From contig CM060922.1 in assembly GCA_030737875.1 (NCBI GenBank), forward strand, positions 755,171,603-755,235,602: a DNA stretch of 64,000 nt. Direction: 5' to 3'. This DNA is from Allium sativum (Eukaryota > Streptophyta > Magnoliopsida > Asparagales > Amaryllidaceae). Both the position numbers and the translations under genes were made by a program. Shown here in pieces: positions 1 through 10,320 of the stretch. The notes beneath the pieces were generated by a model, which made no database searches, was not told the origin of the DNA, and saw nothing but the letters and a program-made list of their open reading frames with translations. Position 1 is the first letter of the stretch. Each line of letters opens with the position of its first letter.

Positions 1-1006
1 GGAAAAATTAACTGACATTTTTCCTATGACCACCTCCACTTCGGGCCCTTCCAGTTCCAATCCCATGGTCTCCCTCCACTCAAATCACCAGAAATTGATC
101 AAGTTGCGACTTTTCAATCCATTCATAATTCTCATAACCTACGTCACTAAAAATCTAAATTTTTATGTTAAACTTTATGATTTTTCCATACAAATCGATC
201 CATACTCCTGAATTCGAATGTATTGATGTTTGAAATTTCGAGTTTGCTTACCTCTTTTGTCTTTACTGTATATTATTAAATACTGACTGAACCTTGTTAC
301 TATCTGGGTTGAAGTAAATTTTAGGACATATAAGAGATCTAAACCAGCCATTTCCATGGTGAGATCAAACCTTATAACAAACCGTCACATATGTTATTGA
401 TTTTTAAGTTGATAGTATGGAGTAATCTTGTGTATAGTTGAAGTATACAGGTGTTCTTTAAAATTCTTGCAAGTGGTTTTACCATGGTACATAGGAGATG
501 GAAGCACACATCAGATGAGTATGTACATGCTTATAATTAAATCACACAGAACAATCAATGGTTTTATTAGAATATGACATAAAATAGTTATTTACATATA
601 TATCTATTACTATATTTTATACATGTTTCTCAGGCTATTTTCAAACTTTTTAAGATACTATTTTTTCAGAGATATAACCGTCTAATTTACATCATTATTT
701 GAATATATTATAATGGTTACATATTACATTCATATGGTTTGAATTCACTTAAATATTCTTATAAAATAGTAAAGATATTTATAGGACTTACTCATTATTT
801 ATAATACTGTGTTTGTATTAAAACCTCTTCTTAAGCTAATTATATTTCAGAGATCAATCTTCTAGACCTCATTAGTATTTGAATCAAATGTGGAATTGTC
901 CTATGTCAAAATATTTTCCTTGTTTGAATTTATAAGCAAAGATAGTGCCTTAATCTTACCATTACATCACAAAACATGAAAGTTTTCTGATACCTTAAGC
1001 TAGAAC
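1..1006. other. Unassigned AT-rich left flank
   Basis: No gene, RNA or mobile element end is recognised here. The first 120 bases are somewhat richer in GC and the rest is AT-rich with many stops in all frames. Given the NPH3-type exon downstream (3566-3822), this may be intron or decayed upstream gene sequence. A short stretch at about 297-338 reads weakly like the end of an NPH3-family first exon; see the findings. Confidence 0.4.
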
Positions 1007-1388
1007 TGTAACGACCCGCATTTTACGCATCGAAGGATCATAGAATATTTCTTTCTTTCGCATGCGAAATTGTATGGTCATGTAACTTTGGGAGACGACT
1101 ATTGGGGTCATTTCCCATATTCATGATTTTTACCGATTTTAAATGACCATTTTACCCTAGCTAATATTGTTTCGGCTATAACTTTGGATTGAGAAGGAGT
1201 TTTGATCTGAAACCACTTCCATTAGATCCGGATGATGGTTTACCTTTCCGTAGAGTGGTCACAATAGCCAAACGGATTCATCTTTTGGGAGATATGGCTG
1301 AAACAAGTTTCATATGGTGAAAAACAGCTTAATTGGGCTTAACCGGGTGATTAACAGCTAGGCCCAAAGGGGAATTTGGGATTAAGAG

Positions 1389-1395
1389 TATAAGA
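1389..1395 (+). promoter_or_regulatory. TATA-like box of solo LTR S
   Basis: TATAAGA lies about 380 bp into the LTR, followed by a transcribed-leader-like pyrimidine-rich stretch. The position suits an LTR promoter. The assignment rests on motif and position only. Confidence 0.4.
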
Positions 1396-1641
1396 GGGCT
1401 GTTAGGGTTTAGAGAACACCCTTTTTCTCATTTTCACAGCTGCCACTTTCATTCTTGGAACCCTAGTAATGGCCTACAACATCTAAAATACCCCAAATCA
1501 CCTTCTAATCGCTAATTAAGCCAAATCTACATCAAATCAAAGAGGATTAGCACAGGAATTGAGGTAGAGCTGCTGTGTTGCATTGGTATTCACACCCAAA
1601 TAGAGAATCATTTCAGATTTAATATTTTTATTGTGGCTAAG

Positions 1642-1647
1642 GTGAGT
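1642..1647 (+). other. Donor-like splice site in solo LTR S
   Basis: CTAAG/GTGAGT matches the plant 5' splice consensus almost fully. A site of the same form occurs mid-LTR in B, L1, L2 and L3. The candidate partner is TTGGTTGCAG ending at 2895. Confidence 0.4.
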
Positions 1648-2061
1648 GATTTGCATAGTTCCTCACTAATTATGGTTAATTAAGGGTAATTAGTGTTAAT
1701 TAGCAAATTTAAGCATGATTAAATTCTGGAAAAATATTTAAAAATTTCAAAATATTGTTTTAGGCCTCTGTTAGAAAATTTGGATTGTTTGGTTAAGTTT
1801 TACTAATCCTATCATTAGTTTTGCTTAAACATGCTTAAGGGAAAATATGGGGTTTTGGCTATGTTTGATCCGTTTTAACTTACCAAATTGATGTTTTGGT
1901 GTTTATGGTCGTTTCCACATGTTGCTATGACTGTATGGTATGCTTTGTGATTGATTAGAATAGTTAGATTGGTCGAAAACGCTATCGTATGGCGTAAAAC
2001 AGTAGCTGGAAAGAAGTGCAGGAAATTGCCCAAACCAGATCGGATCGGAAGAGGAAAGCGC

Positions 2062-2147
2062 GATCCGACCCGCTCACCTGGAAGCTCCACGATCCGATCC
2101 GCTCGCCTGGAAGCTCCACGATCCGACCCGCTCGCCAGAAGCTCTCT
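2062..2147 (+). repeat. 29-bp tandem repeat, three copies
   Basis: Units begin GATCCGACCCGCTC at 2062, 2091 and 2120, the last one base shorter. The unit core is CGCTCGCCTGGAAGCTC. Further CCGATCCGAACC-like motifs follow to about 2350. The array lies within the solo LTR and is GC-rich relative to its surroundings. Confidence 0.75.
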
Positions 2148-3461
2148 GATCCGACCCATCTAGTCACCTCCGATCCGAACCAGTAGGGGAGGTTGTATGA
2201 TGACCATGGCCGATCCGAACCATGATACCCGACCCGATGCACCATGGAGGAGCTTGAGGAATTCGACTCGATCCGAGGTGATAAAGGCCATGAGCCAAAC
2301 CGAAGAGCTTGGACTTGAGGTGTGGACCATAAACCGAACCAGAAGCACGATCTGAGGCAAGGCAAAGTGAAGAACCGAATCGATCCGGAGATGAAGACCA
2401 AAACCCGAGATGCAAAGGTAGTCCAAGTGGGAAGTTTGTACTCAGGATCCAGATGGGAACCAACGAGTCGACTTCATGAGTTGGGCTTTGTTGCGGGACG
2501 TGTGCTAAGGGGTTGTCAATGTCTATGACTTTGGATCACTATGTGTGGGAGGTACGTGGACGGATTCAGGACCACAGTGGCCTAGGTACGACTAGTGGGC
2601 TATAGACCAATGATGTGGGGTCATTTGAAAAGGTTTGGTCATGATCCCATGGGATAAGCTTGGTGGTAGCAGCAGTTGTACAAGTCGAACTCCGTCATTA
2701 CCTCGATGGGTCTAGTGATCAAAGTGGTGGATATCGTATGCTTTACGCACTGAGTGAGAGATGTGAGGATGTTTGCCATGCTTGATTGTTTGCCATCACT
2801 ATGACATGCACACCCCCACCCCGTATTCTTTACACCATATGTTAGTGGCACCTTAGAGTATTGTACAGTATGTAGTGCTAACTCTTTGGTTGCAGGTCCA
2901 GGTTCAGGTATGGTTTAGTATACCTGTTATTGTTCTGTTTTGCTGCTTATCGCTCATACCAGACTTTTTTCTGACACAGAGTTTTATGCCTCTTCTTATT
3001 ACTCTGGGTGATCTCACGAGCATACTAGAGACAGGTAGGTGGTATGCACGTGTAGTTGTACCGGAGACGAGCAGGAGGCTCCCACGTATGATATATATAG
3101 GTATTCTCCCTGTGTCGCTGCTGGTCACTACTTTGGGCATTAGTAGTGTACCTTTCCTTTCTTTTGCTTTGGAGATAGTTTTAAAGTTGTAATAATGATG
3201 ATGTGGAACATAAGCTGTATTTGGTTTTTCCGCTGCTATGATGTTTAGTTTCAGCTTATGCACTGTCTCACCTGTTTTATGTCAAGTATGTTATTATTAT
3301 ATTTTATTCCTTGCGCTGTGAGACATTCTACAGGTTCTTTGTTAGTTCACCAGTGGTTCATTCTCTTCTTTCCTTTCTTTGGCGATCGTTCCGTGCTAGT
3401 CGGGCATGTGTACAACGCACTTTCAAAGGAAATGTCGACTGGTGCAGGGCGGGTCATCACA

Positions 3462-3565
3462 AGGACTTCATCCTGACCTAGAAATGAGAATGACCCTCAG
3501 TTCTAGTAATAAAAATGCAGTTAAAAGTTATAAGAACCCAAATGATTCTCTTTTTAATAATGCAG
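3462..3565 (+). other. Probable intron end upstream of the NPH3-type exon
   Basis: This short stretch holds one target-duplication copy (3462-3466) and then T-rich sequence ending in TAATGCAG at 3565, a good 3' splice acceptor directly before the reading frame that matches the NPH3 family. Confidence 0.5.
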
Positions 3566-3822
3566 TTCCCCCTTCTGTCTACGTGTTCGCTATTACAAAG
3601 ATTGGTAAACAACAATGATTACGATGACGTGACTGAACTCAACAATCTTCCTGGTGGTGCACCTGCGTTTGAAGTTTATGCAAAATTTTGCTATGGCATG
3701 ACAGTTACCCTTAATGTCTACAACATAATCTCAGCATATTGCGCTGTAGAATACCTTGAAATGAACGAAACAACTGAGAAAGGCAACCTCATTTATACAA
3801 TCAAAATGTTTATCATCACGAG
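3566..3822 (+). pseudogene. BTB/NPH3-family (NPY-like) exon, left part, split by element B
   Basis: The frame runs from FPLLS through GGAPAFEVYAKFCYG, an NVYN and AAEYLEM-like stretch (CAVEYLEMNE) and KGNLIY. This is the order of the BTB C-terminal half and NPH3 N-terminus in plant NPH3/RPT2/NPY proteins, which act as substrate adaptors for CUL3 ubiquitin ligase in phototropism and auxin-related growth. An acceptor-like TAATGCAG precedes it at 3558-3565, where the family has an intron after HLHK. The frame is open up to 3822, where element B begins after TSD ACGAG (3818-3822). It resumes in frame at 50359 with SWKDYIIAIRTTKSLIP. No other convincing exon is visible, so this is a gene remnant. 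Confidence 0.85.
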
Positions 3823-3885
3823 TGTAACACCCCACATTTTATGACAATTTAATAATTAAATAATGCGTGTATATATATATGCATA

Positions 3886-3888
<3 letters not shown>

Positions 3889-3922
<34 letters not shown>
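3889..3922. repeat. (AT)17 microsatellite
   Basis: An uninterrupted AT dinucleotide run lies near the start of the 5' LTR of B. The 3' LTR has a much shorter AT tract at the same place (about 23008-23021), so the run expanded after insertion. Confidence 0.9.
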
Positions 3923-3925
<3 letters not shown>

Positions 3926-4180
3926 GAATGAAATAAAGATAATATGTGATTGCATGTAATAAATACATGCACTGGAAAGAAGAAAAAGATTAATGTAAAT
4001 AAAAATGTAATGCATGCATTAAAAGAAAGAAAGGATTGGTTGCATGTAGTGTAATTATGTTGCATGCACTGATTTACAAATATTATGCATTAATAATAAA
4101 TGAGAAATAAAAGAAAAAGATTCAAGCAATGGGTTGAATGAAATATTGTAACAAAAAAATTAAAAAGAGAAGTAAGAAGA

Positions 4181-4201
4181 GAACAATGATCACCATTGTT
4201 C
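4181..4201. repeat. Hairpin before the tRNA-like module (5' LTR of B)
   Basis: GAACAATG-ATCAC-CATTGTTC has a perfect 8-bp stem. The same hairpin is kept at 23280-23300 in the 3' LTR. It lies 19 bases upstream of the tRNA-like stretch in both. Confidence 0.7.
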
Positions 4202-4219
4202 TAAGCCTTGTTAACTATA

Positions 4220-4291
4220 GCCTTAGTAGTCCAATCGGTTAGAGAATGTGTCTTGCATAAAGGAGATCCAGAGTTCGATCCCCACCGGCGT
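4220..4291 (+). pseudogene. tRNA-like module in 5' LTR of B
   Basis: About 72 nt look tRNA-derived. An A-box-like AGTCCAATCGGTTAGAG, an anticodon-arm-like CTTGCATAA with TGC in the loop position, and a B-box-like GAGTTCGATCCCC occur at tRNA spacing. The acceptor ends pair only partly (GCC with GGC), so it is not a functional tRNA. It may be a captured tRNA gene or a SINE-like polymerase III promoter that became part of the LTR, since both LTRs carry it. Confidence 0.5.
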
Positions 4292-4680
4292 CACATTTTT
4301 GTTTTAAGGGAATAGCTAAATTAACACATGTTCTAAAGAGAAAATATGCATAAATGCACATATAAGGAAAAATATACACATAAGGAAATAAAGAAAATAT
4401 ATGTATATACATGAGAATATATATGTATATATGTGCAGAAATATATATACAAGAGACAAAGTTAAAGATAAGGCTGCAATCAACGAAATATGGTAAGAAT
4501 CAAAAAACGATGCAACACCGTTTGAACTTTGAAAACGAAATAAAAGTCGTGCTTGTATATATATACGTGTAAAATGGTCATTAGAAGATTTGTATACGTA
4601 TAAGAAGATTACATGTGAATATAACAGTTAAATAAATTCTAGAAATTCAAACATTCGAAAATCAAATTTCTGCGCCAAAA

Positions 4681-4762
4681 CAGCTAGCGGGACCCATAGC
4701 GAGGTCGACACCCCTGCAGGGGGGTCAACACTGGGGTCTACATCGGGGTTGACACCTATGTA
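4681..4762 (+). repeat. Palindromic GGGGTCGACACCCC cluster (5' LTR of B)
   Basis: Several imperfect copies of a G4-TCGACA-C4 motif occur here in a GC-rich island within AT-rich DNA. The better preserved cluster is in the 3' LTR at about 23803-23876, some 100 bp upstream of the TATA box, so this may be an upstream promoter element. Confidence 0.6.
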
Positions 4763-4964
4763 GCGGTAATTTCTTCCCTTTCAATTTTTAATTTCTCCTC
4801 TTTCTTCCCTTTTTCTTTCAATTTTCCAGAACTTCTCTATTTCAATTTTCTCCTCTTTCTTCCCTTTTTCTTTTAGTAAGAATTATGGATCCATGGTTGC
4901 TAGGTTGTAAATTCAGTTAGGAGGACCGTGGAATACTAGATTCAGGATTTGGAAAGCGAATTAG

Positions 4965-4970
4965 GTGAGT
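4965..4970 (+). other. Donor-like splice site in 5' LTR of B
   Basis: GAATTAG/GTGAGT is a near-consensus 5' splice site. It is kept at 37773-37778 in the 3' LTR. The candidate acceptor is TACTCGCAG ending at 20468; the matching place in the 3' LTR (about 50115) has lost the AG. Confidence 0.4.
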
Positions 4971-5460
4971 GGATATAAGTTATATCATTTTTAATAATGG
5001 TATATTATCGTTTAACATTCCCCATTATATGCATTGTAAATATGCTAGAATGATTAGAAGTGTTGAAATGCTAATATGACATGTTGAGATATTAATATGT
5101 TAAAATATTAATATGTTGGAAAATTCATATGTTGAAATGTTTAATAAGCTGAAATGTTCATATGTTGAAATGTAAACTTGTTAAAATATGTTTAGCGATT
5201 ACTATTGTTCTAGTTACATGTTAACTTGTGACATTTATGTACTCGAACCCGTAACTGTAGAAATTAGGATGGTTACATGTTATTATATTTAGATTGAAGT
5301 GAATTACATGTTAAGAAGAACATGCGACATGAAAATAAGATAATGGACTTAATATATTGTTAACTATGACATGTAAAATATTGATTATAGTAAAATTTGA
5401 AAGAATGGACATGCCTTAATTATATAGGAAATTTATAGTAAATAGAAAACTGTAACTGCA

Positions 5461-5695
5461 TTAGACACGAGGTTAAATTCAACTTGTGGTAGAAGAGTAA
5501 CCGGAACCACCTGGCAAATCCAGCACCACAAGTTATTAATTTAATGTGAGGGGTCTAGTGCATAAATAAAACATGTAACAGTTCTAAGACACGAGGTTAA
5601 GTCAACTTGTGGAAGAAGTATGCCCGGAACCGCCCAGCAAATCCAACATCCACAAGTGGTAGGCTTAATGTGAGTGGTCTAGTACGTAAGCATAT
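5461..5695 (+). repeat. Tandem duplication of about 120 bp in 5' LTR of B
   Basis: Two diverged copies begin at about 5463 and 5585 with AGACACGAGGTTAA, and each ends with TTAATGTGAGNGGTCTAGT. Each unit holds an inverted pair (AACTTGTGG ... CCACAAGT). The pair is also present in the 3' LTR (about 38270-38500), so the duplication predates insertion. Confidence 0.7.
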
Positions 5696-5864
5696 ATATA
5701 AATATATGTATATAAAAGGATAGATATATATGGTACTAATTGTAATTAATGGAAATGAATAAGGAAATAAATGGAAGTTACAATAGTAAAAGAAGTGAAC
5801 GAACGGGGAATGATAATAACCTATTTTAATTAATTACACTAATGAGAATGTTATATAATAGGTA

Positions 5865-5883
5865 GACTTGTCCTAGGGACAAG
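5865..5883. repeat. ACTTGTCC-TAG-GGACAAGT hairpin
   Basis: A perfect 8-bp stem with a 3-nt loop. A second copy (CTTGTCCTAGGGACAAG) follows at about 6024-6041, just upstream of the L1 insertion point. Both occur, slightly altered, in the 3' LTR at about 38657 and 38814. Confidence 0.7.
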
Positions 5884-6309
5884 TGGAGATTATAACTTAG
5901 GTTATAATAGACTAGTAGGAAAATGAGATAACTTGTATAATGAGATAAGTTATACTTAATTATAATCTGTAAACTTGGAAATCTAAAATCTGAAATCTGC
6001 TGATAAGAATAACATGTTAAGGCTTGTCCTAGGGACAAGAGGAAATTATAACATAGTGTAATAAACCGAAAATCTGGGCCAGTTTAAAATTTTTATTTTG
6101 GCGATTTTAGCGAATTTTGATTATTTAAAATGAATTATTTTAAATAATATCGACGTGAAATTTATTTTGAATATAATTCGACGTATATATTATACGCGTC
6201 GTCGTTTGAATATAAATATTTATATATAATTATAAATAGAATTGAAAATGGCGCGGTAGTTCGATAATTCGATTTCAAACTTCAATTGAATGTACCGGGA
6301 GCAAAACAA

Positions 6310-6700
6310 TCCGGATTTTAGTGAAACCAAAAACATTAGGATCTAATTGACGATATCTTTCCAACGAAGTTAACAAACTGAGATTTCACTTTATAAATGA
6401 TAAGATATGTCCAGTTGAAAATTCTGAATAGTCGCTATGGAATTCAGGCCCTTAAAAATGGACATTTTGCAAACGACCTCGGATTTCGACGAAACCACTT
6501 TTGTTGGATCCGCAATATCATATTATTGCTAGATTCCAAATTTCATAATTTTTCGAATCAATATGTGAGCGTGGCAAAGGAAAACGCGTTTGACCAGTTT
6601 CAGTTGATTTTAATCGACTGGAAATTGGCCATTTTTCCAACGGTCTCAGAATTCGACGAAACTAGTTTTGTTAGGACCGTATCGTCAATACGAAGCTAGA
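6310..6700 (+). repeat. Diverged repeated modules in U3 of L1
   Basis: Three degenerate units share a core like TTCGACGAAACNACTTTTGTT followed by GGATC or GGACC: about 6325 (weak), 6488 and 6652. A related stretch follows the GC box at about 8940-9000. Old tandem duplications in U3 often hold enhancer elements, but nothing here proves that. Confidence 0.45.
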
Positions 6701-7012
6701 AAATATTTTTCTAGATTTTTTCTAGTTAGTATGTGACCCCGGTAATTTGAAATGTACGTTTAAAATTCAATATACTGATTTATATTTTAAATTTAACAGA
6801 AACAGATTCAAACGATCAAATCAACCTGCGATACATATTCCATTGTGTTCGGAATAGGGGTAATATGCTATGGACGACAGTCGGTGGGCCTCGTTTCGAA
6901 GTGGAATAAAAAGTCAACTCCTTGGGATAAAATAAATTAAAATTAAATTAAATATATAAAATCTTTTTCATATACCCCCCTTTTCTCGTTTTCATTAAAC
7001 AGAAAGAAGAAA

Positions 7013-7275
7013 AAAAAAACTGGCGAAACCGCGATCGAAGACGCCTCCACCTCGTCGACGAGAGCCGCCCCATCGCGCCGCCTGACCCCGCCTCCTCCAG
7101 TTCACCTCGCGACAGCCCCCTCCTCGACGTGAAGAACCGCAGCCACCCTCCCCCTTTTCTTATTTCCCCGTCCGATTCCCCTAACCCTAGCGCCACCCCG
7201 AGCCTGCGCCACCTCGAGGGCACCGCCGATCCACCTCCGGCGAGACGCCACCAGCACAGTTCCCCCCCTGTAAGT
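7013..7275 (+). promoter_or_regulatory. GC-rich leader-like segment with GTAAGT donor (L1 5' LTR)
   Basis: A sharply bounded GC-rich segment, unlike the AT-rich LTR around it, ends in CCCCCTG/TAAGT with a perfect GTAAGT (7270-7275). An AT-rich intron-like stretch follows. The 100-codon-scale frames it creates on both strands have no recognisable homology. It resembles a captured 5' untranslated exon or an LTR leader. The 3' LTR copy is at 13912-14165. Confidence 0.45.
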
Positions 7276-8161
7276 CGTTTTTATTTATTTGTTTTATTTT
7301 TATTAAATATGAAAACTGATTTATAATGAAAATATTAAAACTGATTTTTTTTAGGAATTTTAAAATTGATTTAAAAAGAATTTTTAAACTGATTTTAAAA
7401 AAGGTTTTAAAAACTGATTTTATTTTTAGATTTTAAATAGCAAAAGATTTAAACTTTAAAAAGAGAAAGGTTTGAACTTTAAAATTGAAAAGATCGGATT
7501 TTTAGAATAGAAAAGGCGGAATTTTTATTGAGTAGAAGAAGAAAGAAATGATTTTTATTATAGTAAAGCAATAAAAGTATAATTTTTATTCGAGTGATAA
7601 ATAAAAATATAATTTTTATATAAGGAAGATAATAAAAATATGATTTTTATATTTTTAAAGTATTAAAAATATAATCTTTACTATATAGAAATATTAAAAA
7701 TATGATTTTTATATTTTTAAAATATTAAAAATGTAATCTTTATAGGATAGAGAATATAAAAATATCATCTTTGTGTATGTAACGGAATAAAAATCTGATT
7801 TTTATTTTATATATACGTTGGGATAAAGTGGTAATTTTTATAATGATGAAGTCTTTATTTTTGAAAAGACGAAAACTTTATTTTTATAAAGATGAAAACT
7901 TTATTTTTATAAAGGCGAAATCTATATTTTTGAAATGGGATTTTTATATATTGAATAGCATAGTAAAAATTCGATTTTTAAATATATGAAGTGATTATAA
8001 AAATATGATTTTTAAATTGAAAGTGAATAAATAAAAATGTGATTTTTATTTTAAAGACATCGAAATATAAAAATGCGTGATTTTTATATATGTAGTGACT
8101 ACGGGCACAAGAAGATGATACAAAGGCGAGAAGAAGAGTCAAGATGTTTGGATAGCTATCG

Positions 8162-8167
8162 GTGAGA
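8162..8167 (+). other. Donor-like GTGAGA within a palindrome (L1 5' LTR)
   Basis: GGTGAGAA-T-TTCTCACC (8161-8177) is a perfect 8-bp stem that overlaps the donor-like site. It corresponds to the GTGAGTAAATCTCAC of L2 at 25794. The 3' LTR copy is at 15053-15058. Confidence 0.4.
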
Positions 8168-8329
8168 ATTTCTCACCTTTCAATTTATTTTTCTAGTTAT
8201 ATATATATATACTAGGATGCAGACGGTGCTTAGTAGCACCCGACACAATCGTCCACAGACCATGGACTTGTTTGTTTGGCTGTGTTGTTAGTTAGATTGT
8301 TTGAGTTGATTTGAATTGTTTGGTGAAAT

Positions 8330-8635
8330 GAAATGAATTGAATTGAAAACGATTTCGAAATGAATTGAATTGAAAACGATTTCGAAATGAATTGAATTGA
8401 AAACGATTTCGAAATGAATTGAATTGAAAACGATTTCGAAATGAATTGAATTGAAAACGATTTCGAAATGAATTGAATTGAAAACGATTTCGAAATGAAT
8501 TGAATTGAAAACGATTTCGAAATGAATTGAATTGAAAACGATTTCGAAATGAATTGAAAACGATTTCGAAATGAATTGAATTGAAAACGATTTCGAAATG
8601 AATTGAATTGAAAACGATTTCGAAATCGATTGAAT
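8330..8635. repeat. 27-bp minisatellite in 5' LTR of L1
   Basis: About 11 copies of a unit built from ATGAATTGAATTG and AAAACGATTTCGAA; one copy is 5 bp short. Because 27 is a multiple of three, long spurious reading frames with 9-residue periodicity appear on the minus strand; these are not proteins. The 3' LTR array (about 15226-15560) has different variants and register, showing independent turnover after insertion. Confidence 0.9.
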
Positions 8636-10266
8636 TGAAAACGAATTCGAATTGAATTGAAAGCGAATTGAAATGAATTCAAATTGAATTGAAATTTGAA
8701 TTGAATAGAAATGAATTTTAAAACGAATTTATAGAGAAGAATTCAATTTTGATTTGAATTGAATTGGAAGTTGAAATTGCTTTTGAAACGAATTTAAAAC
8801 TATTTATATAATTCGTTTTAAATAGAAATCGACGAAGTATATATTATATATATTATATATATAATATAATGGCCTGAATAGAACGCGCCGCGCCGCGGCA
8901 GTTCGTGAATTTCGACCATTTATTTCAAATGGACATTACGGGAGATCCGACCGTCGGATTCTCCTAAAACCGGAACCGTTGGGTTCGTATCGAAAAGAGC
9001 TTTCTAATGAATATTAGAAATTAGAAATCTAACGGTTGGATTTGGAATTATGTCCAAATCAAATTCGAAAAAGGTAGCTGTAAGTGCAGTTCGATGGCCG
9101 TTGATGGAAATCGACTGTACGGGCCTTGATAAAATTATTAAAAATAGTAATAATTTGTGTAAAATCATAAGAAATGATTTGTGAAGGATTGGGATGAAAA
9201 ACTCCATATTTGAAAAGATAAAAATAGGTTTTTATCGAAATGAACTAGTTTTGAACTAGAATTATAATTCTATTTATTTTTAAATAAATGGATTGAATTT
9301 AAAAAGGGTTTTGAAAATAACCAGAATATCCAATGATTGCATTGGAGGGGATTTGAATCGAAATTGTCTTCGGAATATTTCGATGTTGGAATGCGTGATT
9401 ACACAGGTGTTGTTATGGAAATTTGAAAGATATATATTTATATCATTATTTCCAATACGGCATTTGTTAGTCGTAGAATTCGATATTGAATATAAGCCGA
9501 TATATTTTCTATTCAGAGCCTTGTATTGAATATCGAATGTGATTTGGGTTTGTCGTGAATGGTGTCTTCACTAACACTGTTCTTGAACCCAGTTGAGAAA
9601 AGATTAAATCTTTTTGTTTAGATTTAACGAAATGTACCAATTAAATAATATTTAATTGGAATTGAATCGATATTGATTTTTGGGTTTATCGTGAACAGTG
9701 TTTTAAATAACACTCGTTCTTTAACCCGATAATTAATGAATGTGGTTTTGGGTTTATCGTGAACCGTGTTTTAAATGACACTGATTCTTTAACCCAGTCG
9801 AAGATTAAAACTAAGTGGAGTTTTAGTGAATCTTTAATTAGATTGAAATGATCGAAAATGGAGTATCACCAGTTTTGCTCCAGGCGATAGTTAAATCTTT
9901 AATTAGATTTGAACGTGAAATGGTAATTGAATTACCGATAACACTGTGATGTTAGATATGAAGTACTACCAGTTTTACTTTATGGGATGGATAGGTTGGG
10001 ATTGGGAAAATAAAATAAATGATTACTTCGGTGTGGTTCGATAATCCCGACTAGTTTGAATTGATATTCAAAGGAGATTAAAGAATAAATTTAAAGAATT
10101 TATCTTGGATAAAATTAATGGGAACTTTTCCCAAAGTATAGGAAATTTTGAATAAAAGAATATTCTGAATTGGAATGAGGCGTATGTTGTGTTTGTGTAA
10201 CACTTTTATAATATATACGCGAGTTATTCAGAAAGACCGGGTTTATCCCATTCTGAATAACTGATT

Positions 10267-10320
10267 CGACGTGGTGTCGAAGATGAAGACGGTGGTCGAA
10301 GACCAGAAGTCTTCACGTCG
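10267..10320. repeat. Branched hairpin in L1 LTR
   Basis: The outer arms CGACGTG (10267-10273) and CACGTCG (10314-10320) enclose GAAGAC/GTCTTC and TGGTC-GAA-GACCA. The 3' LTR has the same structure at about 17196-17249. A structured region of the LTR transcript is likely. Confidence 0.5.

Larger units (their letters stand above)
1007..3461 (+). mobile_element. Solo LTR of a Ty3/gypsy-like retrotransposon (element S)
   Basis: The sequence begins TGTAACGACCCGC and ends GCGGGTCATCACA, the TG...CA form with partly complementary ends that is usual for plant LTRs of this class. It is flanked by AGAAC (1002-1006) and AGGAC (3462-3466), a 5-bp target duplication with one mismatch. No primer binding site or polypurine tract adjoins it, so it is a solo LTR left by LTR-LTR recombination. 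It contains a TATA-like box, a donor-like AAG/GTGAGT, a small tandem repeat and an acceptor-like TTGGTTGCAG. It probably lies in an intron of the NPH3-type gene. Confidence 0.8.

Noticed and set aside
4220..4291. Functional tRNA gene
   Set aside because: Acceptor stem pairing is poor and conserved tRNA positions are missing; treated as a tRNA-derived relic.
6397..6699. 100-codon frame present in both L1 LTRs
   Set aside because: The LTRs are young copies of each other, so shared open frames carry no evidence of selection; no homology is recognised.
8230..8682. Repetitive minus-strand frame of 150 codons with 9-residue repeats
   Set aside because: It is produced by a 27-bp minisatellite whose unit is a multiple of three; the paired LTR array at 15179-15610 has a different order of repeats, as expected for noncoding DNA.
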